53,979 bases of DNA from Flavobacteriaceae bacterium. GTDB lineage: Bacteria > Bacteroidota > Bacteroidia > Flavobacteriales > Flavobacteriaceae. The stretch lies in the NCBI GenBank assembly GCA_027080135.1, contig JALWUJ010000104.1, forward strand, positions 1 through 53,979. Direction: 5' to 3'. The notes beneath the pieces are model-generated. The model was not told where the DNA came from and searched no databases. It saw only the letters and a list, made by a program, of their open reading frames with translations. This document shows, one piece after another, positions 1-8,081 of this stretch (positions within the stretch are counted from its first letter, which is position 1; each line of letters opens with the position of its first letter). The position numbers were made by a program, and so were the translations under genes.

Positions 1-63
1 ATAGATAACGTTTTGCTGAAATGATTTTTTTGCTGTTGTTGTAATAATTACATTATAGCCCAT
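1..63 (-). CDS. RelE/ParE-type toxin, N-terminal fragment (cut by window edge)
   Basis: This partial frame is not in the ORF track because it runs off the window. An ATG at 63-61 opens a frame reading MGYNVIITTTAKKSFQQNVIY to base 1. A short hydrophobic strand followed by a basic helix is how RelE/ParE ribonuclease or gyrase-poison toxins begin. The start lies inside the last codons of the upstream antitoxin-like gene, giving an 11-base overlap in another frame, a usual arrangement for translationally coupled toxin-antitoxin pairs. Only 21 residues are visible, so the catalytic end cannot be judged and the family call is inference from the start and the gene order. Confidence 0.5.
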   Translation of the reverse strand, partial: MGYNVIITTTAKKSFQQNVIY

Positions 64-379
64 ATTCTTTTTTGGCTTCATTTATAGCATTATCAAAATT
101 TTCAGTTTGATTGCTTTCAGCTTCTTTTATAGATTTATCTAATAATTCATTTATAACAGAAACTTCATATTCTAAGTATTCTTCAGGATATAAATGTTTG
201 GATAGTAATTTCATTTCATCATTAGTAAACCTTTTTTCTTTCATTTTTTTATAAAAGAAACTTCTTTTTAATTCTAATAAATCAAGAAAGTATTGAAGCT
301 TAAAATTACTCTTTTTAATATCTTCATTTACTTTGTTTATTACTTTATCGTATTCATATATAATGTTAATTGTTTTCAT
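53..379 (-). CDS. Small antitoxin-like protein of a toxin-antitoxin pair
   Basis: A 108-residue, highly charged, mostly helical protein with no signal peptide or membrane segment. Residues about 28-65 (LQYFLDLLELKRSFFYKKMK and on) resemble a compact helix-turn-helix, in which a Ser-Phe-Phe-Tyr helix followed by basic residues could contact DNA. The acidic, disordered-looking C-terminal third (residues 75-108) would suit toxin binding. The stop codon overlaps the start of a RelE/ParE-like frame by 11 bases, so the two are probably one operon with this protein as antitoxin and autorepressor. The family was not recognised directly; the role is inferred from size, HTH-like segment and overlap. 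Confidence 0.5.
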   Translation of the reverse strand: MKTINIIYEYDKVINKVNEDIKKSNFKLQYFLDLLELKRSFFYKKMKEKRFTNDEMKLLSKHLYPEEYLEYEVSVINELLDKSIKEAESNQTENFDNAINEAKKEYGL

Positions 380-442
380 ATGTGAATGAATTTGATTGTA
401 AATATAAGAATATTAAATTAAAAACACTTCAAAAAAAAGGGA

Positions 443-2944
443 TTAAAGTATCACCTTATTGTTATTCACAAAGAATACAGCGTTTACAAAAAAGAGCTTT
501 CCATTTTCCCAAAACGAGCGGAATAACACATCATCTACTAAATAGATGACACTTCCTTTTCCAATGCGTTGTTCTCCAAAAACCAATGAATTTTTAAGTC
601 CTTCTTTGGCATCTTCTCCAGAAAATCCAGAAACACTTACAGCATCTCCTTTAATATAACCTACATTATATCCGTTTTCAAGAAACTTAAACGAATTACG
701 ACCTTGTTTTAAACTATAATAAGTGTCGTCATAACCAAATGCCATAGGGTGAGTGTTGTCTATTGCTACTTTGTAAATACTTCCTGTAATAAAATTTTTC
801 ACACTGTTTCGTTCTCTTTCAGCATAAGGGATTGGTATTTCTTCTATGTTCTCTTCTGAAACATTTTCTTTATTTTCATCATCATCATTCATTCCGTTTC
901 TTTCCAAACCAAATCCTTCTTTATCATTAAAAAATCCAGTAGTTCTTCCCATAGCAATTACTTTTCCTCCTTTGCTAATCCATTTTTTTAGTTCTTTCAA
1001 ACTTTCTTCATCAAACGTTTTTCCGTACCATCCTTCAGGAAGCACTAACACATCAAAATTGTTTAATGTATTTATTCGGAAGTAATCTGTGTCTATCGAA
1101 GTAATTGGATATTTTAATTGTGTTTCAAAAAAGTGCCAAATGGCTCCGTAACTCAATGAAGAAACTCCTTTTCCTTTTAAAACAGCAATTCGTTGTTGAT
1201 TCACTAATTTAATGTCTGGTGAACCAAAATCGGTACGATTGTCTGAAAAACTAGTTGTCGCAACAAATAACTGCCGTTGGTGTTTATTGGCAATTTTGGT
1301 AACTAATTTATCATAATTTGGATTGGTTTTGTTATCACTTTTAGTAATCACTAAACTTCCTCGTCCAAATTTATTTCCGTTAAAAACTAATTCCTTTTCA
1401 GAAAAACGGACTTTTATATTGTTTTGTAATAATTCAGCTAAAAAAGCAGCATCGCTCATACTATTCCATTGGCTAATATAGCCCGCAGATTTTGGAGCAG
1501 GATTGTTGTTAATGGCGGTCATAATCCGCACATCATTGGCAGCAATATGGTTGGTGCTCGCCACAGCATCTAACCCGTAAGCATAGGGAAGACTCCAAGA
1601 AGTGATGTCGTAAGTAAGCGGATTACTAAGTTTTGCATTGGGTTCAAAAAGTGCTTTTACCATTTTACCTTTAGGCTGTTTGGTACTTATTACAATTCCG
1701 TTTTCGGCATTAATACTTCCTTTTTTCTGAGTTTTATAATTATATCCGGTAACAGTTTTACTGTTGGAATAGCCCCATTTTATCTCGTGTTTATTTAGAA
1801 GTTGAGTGAGTTTTTTAAGATTGTCTTGATTTCCGTTTAAAACGTAACTCTTGTATTTTAAGTTAGAATTATCGAAGAATTTTTTAAATTCAGTATTTAA
1901 TTTTTTAGCGTTTTTTGAAGAGATTTCTACCGTAGAAAGTCCCGTTGTAGTATGATGCGCCACCCGATCTTTTAAGGTTAAAACATAACCTTCGTCGGTG
2001 TTAATCCCTAAACCTGAACGTCCGTGACCTGCCTGTTCGTATGTCATTCCGATGGCTCCCATAAAAGTAGGGTAGGTATCACCATAACTGGGATAAAGCA
2101 AATCGAAACGCTCTCGTGTAAAAAACAACCAACCTTCACGGTCAAAATATTTTGCATGATTTTTTCCTATTTCTACTTGAAAGTCCCGTTGCCAATCGCT
2201 AATAATTTCGTGATAAGGTTCTGCAGCTGGAGCAAAATAATACGGTTCGTTAATGCCTTGTTCGTGAAAATCTACGTGAACGTGTGGCATCCATTTATTG
2301 TATATTTTAAGTCGTTGCTGGCTTTCCACTTGTGTTGCCCAAGCCCAATCTCTGTTGAGGTCGAACAAGTAATGGTTGGGTCTTCCACCTGGCCAAGGTT
2401 CGTTGTGTTCTGTAGCAACTTGCTTCACATCATAAGGCGTCGCTTTTACTTGATTGTACCAGTTTACATAGCGATCACGCCCATCTGGATTTACGCAAGG
2501 ATCAATGATTACCACGGTATTTCCTAACCATAATTGCTTTTCGGTGACCAATTTGTAGAGTGTCAACATGGACGCTTCCGAGCTGGAAGCTTCGTTTCCG
2601 TGTACATTATAACTCAACCACACTATAGCGATTTCAGGACTTGAATCTCCATCTAAAATCCCAGTATTTTTCAAGTTGTTAGTTCTAATTGTTTCTAGGT
2701 TTTCAATATTATTTTTTGAAGAAACGATTGCATAAGTTAATGGTCTGCGTTCGTTTGTTTTTCCGTAGATATCAAAAGTGACCAACTTGCTGTTTTCTGA
2801 AACATACTCGAAATAGTTGACAACATCGGCGTGTCGAGTGTATTGTGTGCCAATTTCGTAACCCAGAAATTCTGAAGGAGATTGAATTTGGGCTGAAATA
2901 GTTAAAGAAAATAATAAAAGAAGGGAGGTGAAGTAACGAATCAT
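443..2944 (-). CDS. Secreted M14 zinc carboxypeptidase with C-terminal amidotransferase-like region
   Basis: An 833-residue exported protein with a Sec signal peptide ending near residue 19 (TISAQ). The M14 zinc peptidase signature is visible: HGNEAS (His115, Glu118) for the first two zinc ligands, NPDGRDR at 152-158 for substrate carboxylate binding, and His227 in DFHEQG as third ligand. A TYEQAGHG stretch near residue 305 may hold the catalytic Glu. The C-terminal third (from about 600) has a Rossmann-like segment (VLVLPEGWYG) like class I amidotransferase/ThuA folds and may be structural rather than catalytic. A paralogue of nearly the same length lies at 25998-28517. It is likely periplasmic or secreted; the substrate is unknown. 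The gene is convergent with nothing close and probably monocistronic. Confidence 0.85.
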   Translation of the reverse strand: MIRYFTSLLLLFSLTISAQIQSPSEFLGYEIGTQYTRHADVVNYFEYVSENSKLVTFDIYGKTNERRPLTYAIVSSKNNIENLETIRTNNLKNTGILDGDSSPEIAIVWLSYNVHGNEASSSEASMLTLYKLVTEKQLWLGNTVVIIDPCVNPDGRDRYVNWYNQVKATPYDVKQVATEHNEPWPGGRPNHYLFDLNRDWAWATQVESQQRLKIYNKWMPHVHVDFHEQGINEPYYFAPAAEPYHEIISDWQRDFQVEIGKNHAKYFDREGWLFFTRERFDLLYPSYGDTYPTFMGAIGMTYEQAGHGRSGLGINTDEGYVLTLKDRVAHHTTTGLSTVEISSKNAKKLNTEFKKFFDNSNLKYKSYVLNGNQDNLKKLTQLLNKHEIKWGYSNSKTVTGYNYKTQKKGSINAENGIVISTKQPKGKMVKALFEPNAKLSNPLTYDITSWSLPYAYGLDAVASTNHIAANDVRIMTAINNNPAPKSAGYISQWNSMSDAAFLAELLQNNIKVRFSEKELVFNGNKFGRGSLVITKSDNKTNPNYDKLVTKIANKHQRQLFVATTSFSDNRTDFGSPDIKLVNQQRIAVLKGKGVSSLSYGAIWHFFETQLKYPITSIDTDYFRINTLNNFDVLVLPEGWYGKTFDEESLKELKKWISKGGKVIAMGRTTGFFNDKEGFGLERNGMNDDDENKENVSEENIEEIPIPYAERERNSVKNFITGSIYKVAIDNTHPMAFGYDDTYYSLKQGRNSFKFLENGYNVGYIKGDAVSVSGFSGEDAKEGLKNSLVFGEQRIGKGSVIYLVDDVLFRSFWENGKLFFVNAVFFVNNNKVIL

Positions 2945-2989
2945 TATGATGAATTTTTTTTGAAGCGTAAAGTTACTGAATTTTTGTTC

Positions 2990-3013
2990 TCACAAAGTCG
3001 CAAAGGTGCAAAG
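2990..3013. repeat. Degenerate octamer repeat (CTTTGCGA type), three units
   Basis: Three consecutive 8-base units read tcacaaag, tcgcaaag, gtgcaaag on the plus strand, that is CTTTGCAC-CTTTGCGA-CTTTGTGA on the minus strand. A second array of the same unit in the other orientation lies at 10877-10900. It sits in the divergent spacer between the M14 peptidase and bshC. Confidence 0.7.
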
Positions 3014-3136
3014 TTTTTTGTTTTATCTTCTTACTTTTCCTTTTTTTGGCTCAACCTTCAATTATAAAATTATCATTCTCTTGCAAATCACAATTAAGGT
3101 TTTTGTATTTTTACGACGGAAAACGCAAATTAATAT

Positions 3137-4741
3137 ATGTCTGTAAAAACAATACCTTACGCTGAAACTGGATATTTTTCGAAATTAGTTTGCGATTATT
3201 TAGCCGAAAAACTGGAGTTACAATCGTTTTATAGCCGTTTTCCGAAATTGGAGAATTTTGAGGGGCAGTTTACAGAAAAAAAACGGTCGCTGAGTGGAGC
3301 CGAAGTGAACTCAAGATCTATTTTAGTTAATTCTCTAAATAACCAATACCAAAACATAACAGTTTCCGAAGCCACAAAAAACAACATCAACTCGCTTTCT
3401 AAAGATACTACATTCACCATAACCACAGGTCATCAACTCAACCTATTTACAGGTCCTTTATATTTTCTTTACAAGATATTTTCGGTGATTAATTTATCTG
3501 AAGAGTTGAATAAAAAACATTCCAACAATCATTTTGTTCCTGTTTATTGGATGGCTACGGAAGATCATGATTTTGATGAAATCAACTATTTTAATCTCTT
3601 CGGAAAGAAAGTTGAATGGAAACGAAATACCTCTGGAGCCGTTGGTGAATTGACAACTGAAGGTTTAGAAATGTTGTTAAATGAATTAAAGTTAAAGTTA
3701 GGAAACAGCGAAAATGCTCAAAAACTAACCGCACTTTTCTCTGAAGCTTATATCAAACACAACAATCTAACAGATGCTACTCGCTTTTTAGCCAACGAGC
3801 TTTTTTCTGACTACGGACTCGTAATCATCGATGGGAATGATAACAATTTAAAACAACAATTTATTCCATTTGCTGAAAAAGAATTGACTGAGAATTTTGC
3901 ATTCCATGTGATTAATGCAACCACAGAAAAGTTAGAGAAATTAGGATTTAAACGTCAGGTAAATCCGAGAGAAATCAACTTGTTTTATCTTAAAAAGAAT
4001 CTTCGGGAACGCATTATTGAAGAAAATGGAGTTTTTAAAATAAACAATACTCAAATTGTTTTTTCAAAAGAAGAAATTTTAAAAGAGTTACGCGAATTTC
4101 CAGAACGTTTTTCGCCCAATGCCTTGCTACGACCTTTGTTTCAGGAAGTTGTATTGCCTAATTTATGTTATGTTGGCGGTGGTGGTGAGTTGGCATATTG
4201 GTTTCAGCTAAAGGATTATTTTAAAGAAGTTGAGGTAACTTTTCCGATGTTATTACTTCGAAATTCGGTACTTTTAGTTCCGAAGAAACTTTCCAAAAAG
4301 CTAGAGAAATTAAATGAAACGATAGAAGCTTTATTCCTTTCCACTTACGAATTGGAGAAAAAACATACGCTTCAACTGTCCGAAGTAAACATAGATTTTA
4401 CACCACAACGAGAACATTTAAAAAAACAATTTAAAGACTTATATGAAGTTGCAAAAAAAACAGACCAATCCTTTTTAGGAGCTGTTGCAGCTCAAGAAAA
4501 AAAGCAAATCAATGGTTTAAATAACCTTGAAAAACGATTGTTAAAAGCAGAAAAACGAAAATTAGAGGATCACTTAGAACGCCTAACTTTCATTCAGTTT
4601 CAATTATTTCCGAAGGAAAGTTTACAAGAACGTACCGTTAATTTCTCTGAATTCTATTTGGAGTTTGGAGATGAATTACTCCAGAAATTAAAAGAAAATT
4701 TGGATCCTTTGGGGAATGAGTTTACGGTTTTGGAATTGTAA
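3137..4741 (+). CDS. bshC: Bacillithiol biosynthesis cysteine-adding enzyme BshC
   Basis: A 534-residue cytoplasmic protein of the BshC family (formerly UPF0747), which is credited with adding cysteine to glucosaminyl-malate in the last step of bacillithiol synthesis. Diagnostic stretches include YFSKLVCDYL near the N-terminus, TTGHQLNLFTGPLYFLYKI around residues 96-114, VYWMATEDHDFDEINYF around 137-153, and VNPREINLFYLKK in the middle. A long charged helical region (about 430-500) corresponds to the family's coiled coil. Residues 50-57 (RSLSGAEV) are encoded by a copy of a dispersed repeat and differ from what I recall for homologues. A possible promoter TATTTTTA lies at 3106-3113. The gene faces the arsR operon convergently, with a palindromic terminator between them. 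Confidence 0.93.
   Translation: MSVKTIPYAETGYFSKLVCDYLAEKLELQSFYSRFPKLENFEGQFTEKKRSLSGAEVNSRSILVNSLNNQYQNITVSEATKNNINSLSKDTTFTITTGHQLNLFTGPLYFLYKIFSVINLSEELNKKHSNNHFVPVYWMATEDHDFDEINYFNLFGKKVEWKRNTSGAVGELTTEGLEMLLNELKLKLGNSENAQKLTALFSEAYIKHNNLTDATRFLANELFSDYGLVIIDGNDNNLKQQFIPFAEKELTENFAFHVINATTEKLEKLGFKRQVNPREINLFYLKKNLRERIIEENGVFKINNTQIVFSKEEILKELREFPERFSPNALLRPLFQEVVLPNLCYVGGGGELAYWFQLKDYFKEVEVTFPMLLLRNSVLLVPKKLSKKLEKLNETIEALFLSTYELEKKHTLQLSEVNIDFTPQREHLKKQFKDLYEVAKKTDQSFLGAVAAQEKKQINGLNNLEKRLLKAEKRKLEDHLERLTFIQFQLFPKESLQERTVNFSEFYLEFGDELLQKLKENLDPLGNEFTVLEL
3284..3307 (+). repeat. Dispersed GGTCACTGAGCGAAGTCGAAGTG-type repeat inside bshC
   Basis: Bases 3285-3307 match the intergenic copy at 15536-15558 at 19 of 23 positions. 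In this reading frame it encodes RSLSGAEV. A related copy sits inside pyrD at 40038-40060 in the equivalent frame. Confidence 0.6.
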
Positions 4742-4760
4742 ATTTTAAGAGGAACAAACA

Positions 4761-4787
4761 CCTACAAGGTTTTTAAAATCTTGCAGG
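4761..4787. terminator. Palindromic repeat, probable bidirectional terminator
   Basis: The sequence cctacaaggttttta-aaatcttgcagg forms an imperfect inverted repeat with arms of about 13 bases and an AT core. It lies in the 80-base gap between the convergent bshC and arsG-like genes and is the only hairpin there, so it probably ends both transcripts. A related palindrome occurs at 45533-45560, so it is also a dispersed repeat type. Confidence 0.6.
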
Positions 4788-4821
4788 ATATTACAAGTTA
4801 TCATTTTTTTGAAAAGATATA

Positions 4822-5532
4822 TTACTCAATAATTCCTGTAAAAATTGCGATGTAATACAACCCTGTTAAGATAAAAACAACTCCTGCTAGGGTGCGCATT
4901 ACTTTTTCAATCTGTGTTATTCTAGTGTAAAAATATCCAACTTTACTTGCAGTAAATGCCAAAAGATAGGTGAATAAAATTACGGGTAAACCAGTGCCAA
5001 ATGAGAATATGATAGGGAGGTACAATCCTTTGGTTGAGGCAATGCTCATCGGAATTAGCATTCCGAAATATAGAGCAGCACTATAGGGGCAAAATGCCAA
5101 GGCAAAAACAAGTCCGATTAAAAATGAACCTAACAGCCCTTTGTCTTTGAATTTTTCGGAAAGCTTTTCTTTAAAATTTGTTTTCCCTAAGAAATTAAGT
5201 TTGATAATATTGAGTATTATCAATCCAACAATAATCAATAAAGGACCTAAATATTTTTCACCATTCTGATTGAAAAAACGTGCGATATGAAATTTACTCG
5301 CCCCAAAATATAAAATCAACCCGATGGTGGTGTAGCTAAATGCTCTTCCTAAAGAATAAAGCAAACCACTTAAAAAAACTTTCTTTTTGTTAGAAATATT
5401 TTTTGAAATAAATGCTGTCGCTGTAATATTTGTAGCTAAAGGACAAGGACTAATGGCGGTCATTAGCCCCAGTACCAAAGCGGATAAAATGGGAATATTA
5501 TAATTGTCTAATAGACTTTGTAATACATCCAT
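4822..5532 (-). CDS. arsG: ArsG-like / CcdA-DsbD family membrane permease
   Basis: A 236-residue integral membrane protein with about six hydrophobic helices. The paired-cysteine signature of the CcdA/DsbD family is visible: ISPCPLATN in the first helix and ALAFCPYSAALYFG in the fourth. Proteins of this size following an ArsF-like thioredoxin are annotated in databases as ArsG, a proposed aromatic aminoarsenical efflux permease; a thiol-reductant shuttle (CcdA) is the alternative. It is the last gene of the arsR-headed operon, 4 bases after arsF. I favour a role paired with ArsF because the two are adjacent and both carry the cysteine pairs expected for thiol exchange. The true substrate is inferred, not shown. 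Confidence 0.7.
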   Translation of the reverse strand: MDVLQSLLDNYNIPILSALVLGLMTAISPCPLATNITATAFISKNISNKKKVFLSGLLYSLGRAFSYTTIGLILYFGASKFHIARFFNQNGEKYLGPLLIIVGLIILNIIKLNFLGKTNFKEKLSEKFKDKGLLGSFLIGLVFALAFCPYSAALYFGMLIPMSIASTKGLYLPIIFSFGTGLPVILFTYLLAFTASKVGYFYTRITQIEKVMRTLAGVVFILTGLYYIAIFTGIIE

Positions 5533-5536
5533 TTTG

Positions 5537-5983
5537 CTAAATATTTTTTAATTCGGCGTCGATTTTTGATTTTAATTCTTTTGAAAACGCTTCTTGATCA
5601 CGTCCTTTTTCAAATGCAAAATCGGTTAAATTAATGTGTGTTTCTTTTCCGTTTTTTATCACATTTAAAAACAATGCTGTTCCGGTAGCTTCAAAAGATT
5701 CTGCAATTTTGTAGTTTTTTTCTTCATCTACATTGATGGCTTTAAAAACAATAGTTCCGTCTTTTTGTTCTTCGGAATAATGCGTATCTAAAGTGTATTT
5801 TGCACTGGCTTCGATGGCTTTGCAGGTAACACATCTGTGGGTTCCGTAAAAGTCGATGACTTCAATTTTGTTGGTGCTTGCTACGGCTTTGGCTTTGTTT
5901 TTATCTTGATTTTGAGCTTTTCCGTTACAAGAAAAAAATAGGATACTTACTGCGAATATTGATAGAAAGGTTAACTGTTTCAT
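5537..5983 (-). CDS. arsF: ArsF-like thioredoxin-fold lipoprotein
   Basis: A 148-residue protein with a lipoprotein signal (SILFFSC, lipid-bearing Cys19) followed by a Lys/Asn/Gln-rich linker and a thioredoxin-like domain. The redox motif CVTC (Cys51, Cys54) follows a typical beta-strand EVIDFYGTHR. Size, motif and partner resemble proteins called ArsF in databases, proposed to act with a second small thiol protein in reducing nitrophenyl-type arsenicals, ahead of export by ArsG. It ends 4 bases before arsG and is probably anchored on the periplasmic side of the inner membrane. A generic periplasmic thioredoxin serving the CcdA-like partner is the alternative reading. Confidence 0.7.
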   Translation of the reverse strand: MKQLTFLSIFAVSILFFSCNGKAQNQDKNKAKAVASTNKIEVIDFYGTHRCVTCKAIEASAKYTLDTHYSEEQKDGTIVFKAINVDEEKNYKIAESFEATGTALFLNVIKNGKETHINLTDFAFEKGRDQEAFSKELKSKIDAELKNI

Positions 5984-6001
5984 AAGGATATATTTAATTA
6001 A

Positions 6002-6688
6002 TTATTGATTACAATTGGCTTTGTTTTTATTGAGGATATCTGTTTTAACGTAATCGTTTTTTAAAACAGGTTTCCATTGAAAATTTGTAATTTCGGTGAT
6101 GGTAAAATTATCTTTTGGATTGCTAGTCAGTAGTTTTTCTGAAAACTCATCTTCCATTTTTTTGAGCCTGTCTAAATCGCAAGCAGTCAATTCTCCTTTT
6201 ATCGCTTTAGCTCCAAGTAGATTAATTTCTTTGGGTTTAACACCCTTGTTTAATTGGACTTTTACCGCTTTTTTATTGTCTTTTCTTTGGATGATATAAA
6301 ACCCATTTTCGATAGTATTATCTACATAAAATGAATTGAACTGATAACGACCACCCGTCATATAAACCGCAACATCGGTAAGGCAAGGAGAACTTTTACT
6401 AACGATTCTTGTATTGGTTCGGTCTATGATTCCGTTGGGATACAATTCATTTAACCCTTCTTTAATTCCTAAAAAACCAAGTGCCAATCCATCACATAAA
6501 TGTCCGTGAAATTTTTCTAAATCGGATAAAGTTAATTCGTGTTTTAGGTTTAACCTTCCTTTAGAAAAATCGGTATCAATTACTTTTATAGAAGTTTTAG
6601 CATTGTCTGAAACTTCTGTAGTTGCTTGTTTTTGTTGACATCCCAAAAAGCTAATCGTAATTAATATAAAGAGTGCTGTTTTTTTCAT
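6002..6688 (-). CDS. FmdE-like lipoprotein in the arsR operon
   Basis: A 228-residue lipoprotein (signal ITISFLGC, Cys17). The core holds the FmdE-family metal-site motif HGHLCDGLALGF (His61, His63, Cys65), the GHxC...G signature named after subunit E of formylmethanofuran dehydrogenase. No methanogenic pathway is expected here, so the name describes the fold only. The family binds zinc, and further possible ligands are Cys in SSPCLTD and LTACDLDR. The C-terminus is Asn/Lys-rich with a last Cys (KANCNQ). It sits 5 bases after the OsmC gene and 18 before arsF, inside the operon. A role in metal or metalloid capture on the periplasmic side is a guess from location and Cys/His content. Confidence 0.7.
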   Translation of the reverse strand: MKKTALFILITISFLGCQQKQATTEVSDNAKTSIKVIDTDFSKGRLNLKHELTLSDLEKFHGHLCDGLALGFLGIKEGLNELYPNGIIDRTNTRIVSKSSPCLTDVAVYMTGGRYQFNSFYVDNTIENGFYIIQRKDNKKAVKVQLNKGVKPKEINLLGAKAIKGELTACDLDRLKKMEDEFSEKLLTSNPKDNFTITEITNFQWKPVLKNDYVKTDILNKNKANCNQ

Positions 6689-6693
6689 AGGAC

Positions 6694-7095
6694 TTATAAA
6701 AATTCGATGGTTCCTTTTAATTCTGAAGATTTTGCAAGGGTATTGGTGATGGTTCCAAACTTTAAAATATTTTTATGAAGTAGGTTTAATTTCTTTTCAT
6801 CCATCGTAGATTTTACTTTTAAAGTGTATGAAAGTCTTTCCATAGAAGGGGGTGAATCGGTTCTTTCTCCATTAATTTCTACGATTGCTTTTTCATAATC
6901 AAATTTTAAGATTTCAGATAAACGCTCCACATTTTTAAGCATACACGCCGCAAGAGATGACAATAATAATTCGGCAGGATTTGGCAAATTTTCTTTTCTT
7001 CCAGCCGAAGCATCAAATTGAATGCTACTATTATTGGCTTCAGATTTTGCGATTCCACCTTTTAAACTTTCTGCTTTAATTTTATACGACAACAT
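6694..7095 (-). CDS. OsmC/Ohr family protein with one active-site cysteine
   Basis: A 133-residue cytoplasmic protein of the OsmC fold. The helix NPAELLLSSLAACMLKNVERL carries the family's first catalytic cysteine (Cys51). The second cysteine of peroxide-reducing OsmC/Ohr proteins is absent: the usual position reads FGTITNTLAKSSE. OsmC paralogues with a single Cys are often found beside rhodanese and sulfur-transfer genes, as here. It could handle thiol adducts or persulfides rather than peroxides. Spacing is 3 bases from the upstream permease and 5 to the downstream lipoprotein, so it is clearly part of the operon. Confidence 0.8.
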   Translation of the reverse strand: MLSYKIKAESLKGGIAKSEANNSSIQFDASAGRKENLPNPAELLLSSLAACMLKNVERLSEILKFDYEKAIVEINGERTDSPPSMERLSYTLKVKSTMDEKKLNLLHKNILKFGTITNTLAKSSELKGTIEFL

Positions 7096-7098
7096 ATA

Positions 7099-8076
7099 TT
7101 AGAGAATTATATTAAACAAATAGCCAGAAATGATGATACAAAGTGTTACTACTCCAAAGAAAATTCCGATGAGTTTAAAAGTCATTACTTTTTTTAGCAA
7201 CATTGCTTCTGGTAACGATAATCCGACTACACCCATCATAAAAGCGATGGCGGTACCAATTGGAATTCCTTTGGCAACCAGCACTTGAACAATCGGTAAA
7301 ATTCCGGAGGCGTTCGAATACATTGGTACTGCTAAAATGGTTGCTGCGGGAACTGCAAATAGGTTGTCTTTGCTCATATATTGTTCAAAAAATCCTTCGG
7401 GAATATATCCGTGCATCAATCCGCCAATGGCAATTCCTACGATTACATAAGGCACAATTCCTTTTAAAATATTGAGCACTTCATCCCAAATAATGGGTAA
7501 GCGTTGTTTAAAAGTTTGCTTTTCGGCAAGAAACTCGTCTTGTTCTTTTTTTGCATTTGCCAACACTTGTTGCACCCACGGTGTAAGGTAGCGTTCTAGT
7601 TTCAATTTTTGAAGAATGGCTCCTGAAATGGTTCCGAGTAAAATACCGCTGACTACATAAATCAGCGTCATTTTTACACCGAAAAGCCCGATGAACAATC
7701 CGATGGCAACTTCATTTACCAAAGGAGAAGTAACCAGAAATGCAAAGGTGACTCCGAGTGGAATTCCGCCTTTTACAAAACCAATAAATAAGGGTACAGA
7801 TGAGCAAGAACAAAAGGGAGTAACCACTCCGAAAAGACTTGCCATTAAATACTCAAAACCGTATAATCTTTTACGCGATAGAAAATTACGAACCTTGTCT
7901 ATTGGGAAATAACTGTTGACAATTCCCATTAAAAAAATGATAAAGAAAAGCAGTAATAATATTTTGGTGGTATCGTAAATAAAGAAGTTGAGAGCTTCGG
8001 CTAAACGTGCTCCTTTTTCTAAATTTAGGAGGTCAAAAACCAACCAATCGGCTATATGTTGAATCCAATCAAACAT
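7099..8076 (-). CDS. ArsP_1/DUF318-type permease
   Basis: A 325-residue membrane protein with about eight hydrophobic helices and a charged central loop (residues 160-195). The family hallmark PFCSCSSVPLFIGF (Cys89, Cys91), followed by GIPLGVTFAFLVTSPLVNE, is clear, and a second symmetric half carries VPMYSNASGILPI and GTAIAFMMG. Members of this family include ArsP, an exporter of trivalent organoarsenicals, and many uncharacterised permeases found next to ArsR and a small thioredoxin, exactly as here. A thiol-metalloid exporter is the best reading. It lies 5 bases after the rhodanese gene and 3 before OsmC. Confidence 0.83.
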   Translation of the reverse strand: MFDWIQHIADWLVFDLLNLEKGARLAEALNFFIYDTTKILLLLFFIIFLMGIVNSYFPIDKVRNFLSRKRLYGFEYLMASLFGVVTPFCSCSSVPLFIGFVKGGIPLGVTFAFLVTSPLVNEVAIGLFIGLFGVKMTLIYVVSGILLGTISGAILQKLKLERYLTPWVQQVLANAKKEQDEFLAEKQTFKQRLPIIWDEVLNILKGIVPYVIVGIAIGGLMHGYIPEGFFEQYMSKDNLFAVPAATILAVPMYSNASGILPIVQVLVAKGIPIGTAIAFMMGVVGLSLPEAMLLKKVMTFKLIGIFFGVVTLCIIISGYLFNIIL

Positions 8077-8081
8077 TTAGA

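Noticed and set aside
2024-2527. ORF of 167 aa on the plus strand
   Set aside because: It lies wholly within the M14 peptidase gene on the other strand, whose motifs are convincing; the product has no recognisable feature.
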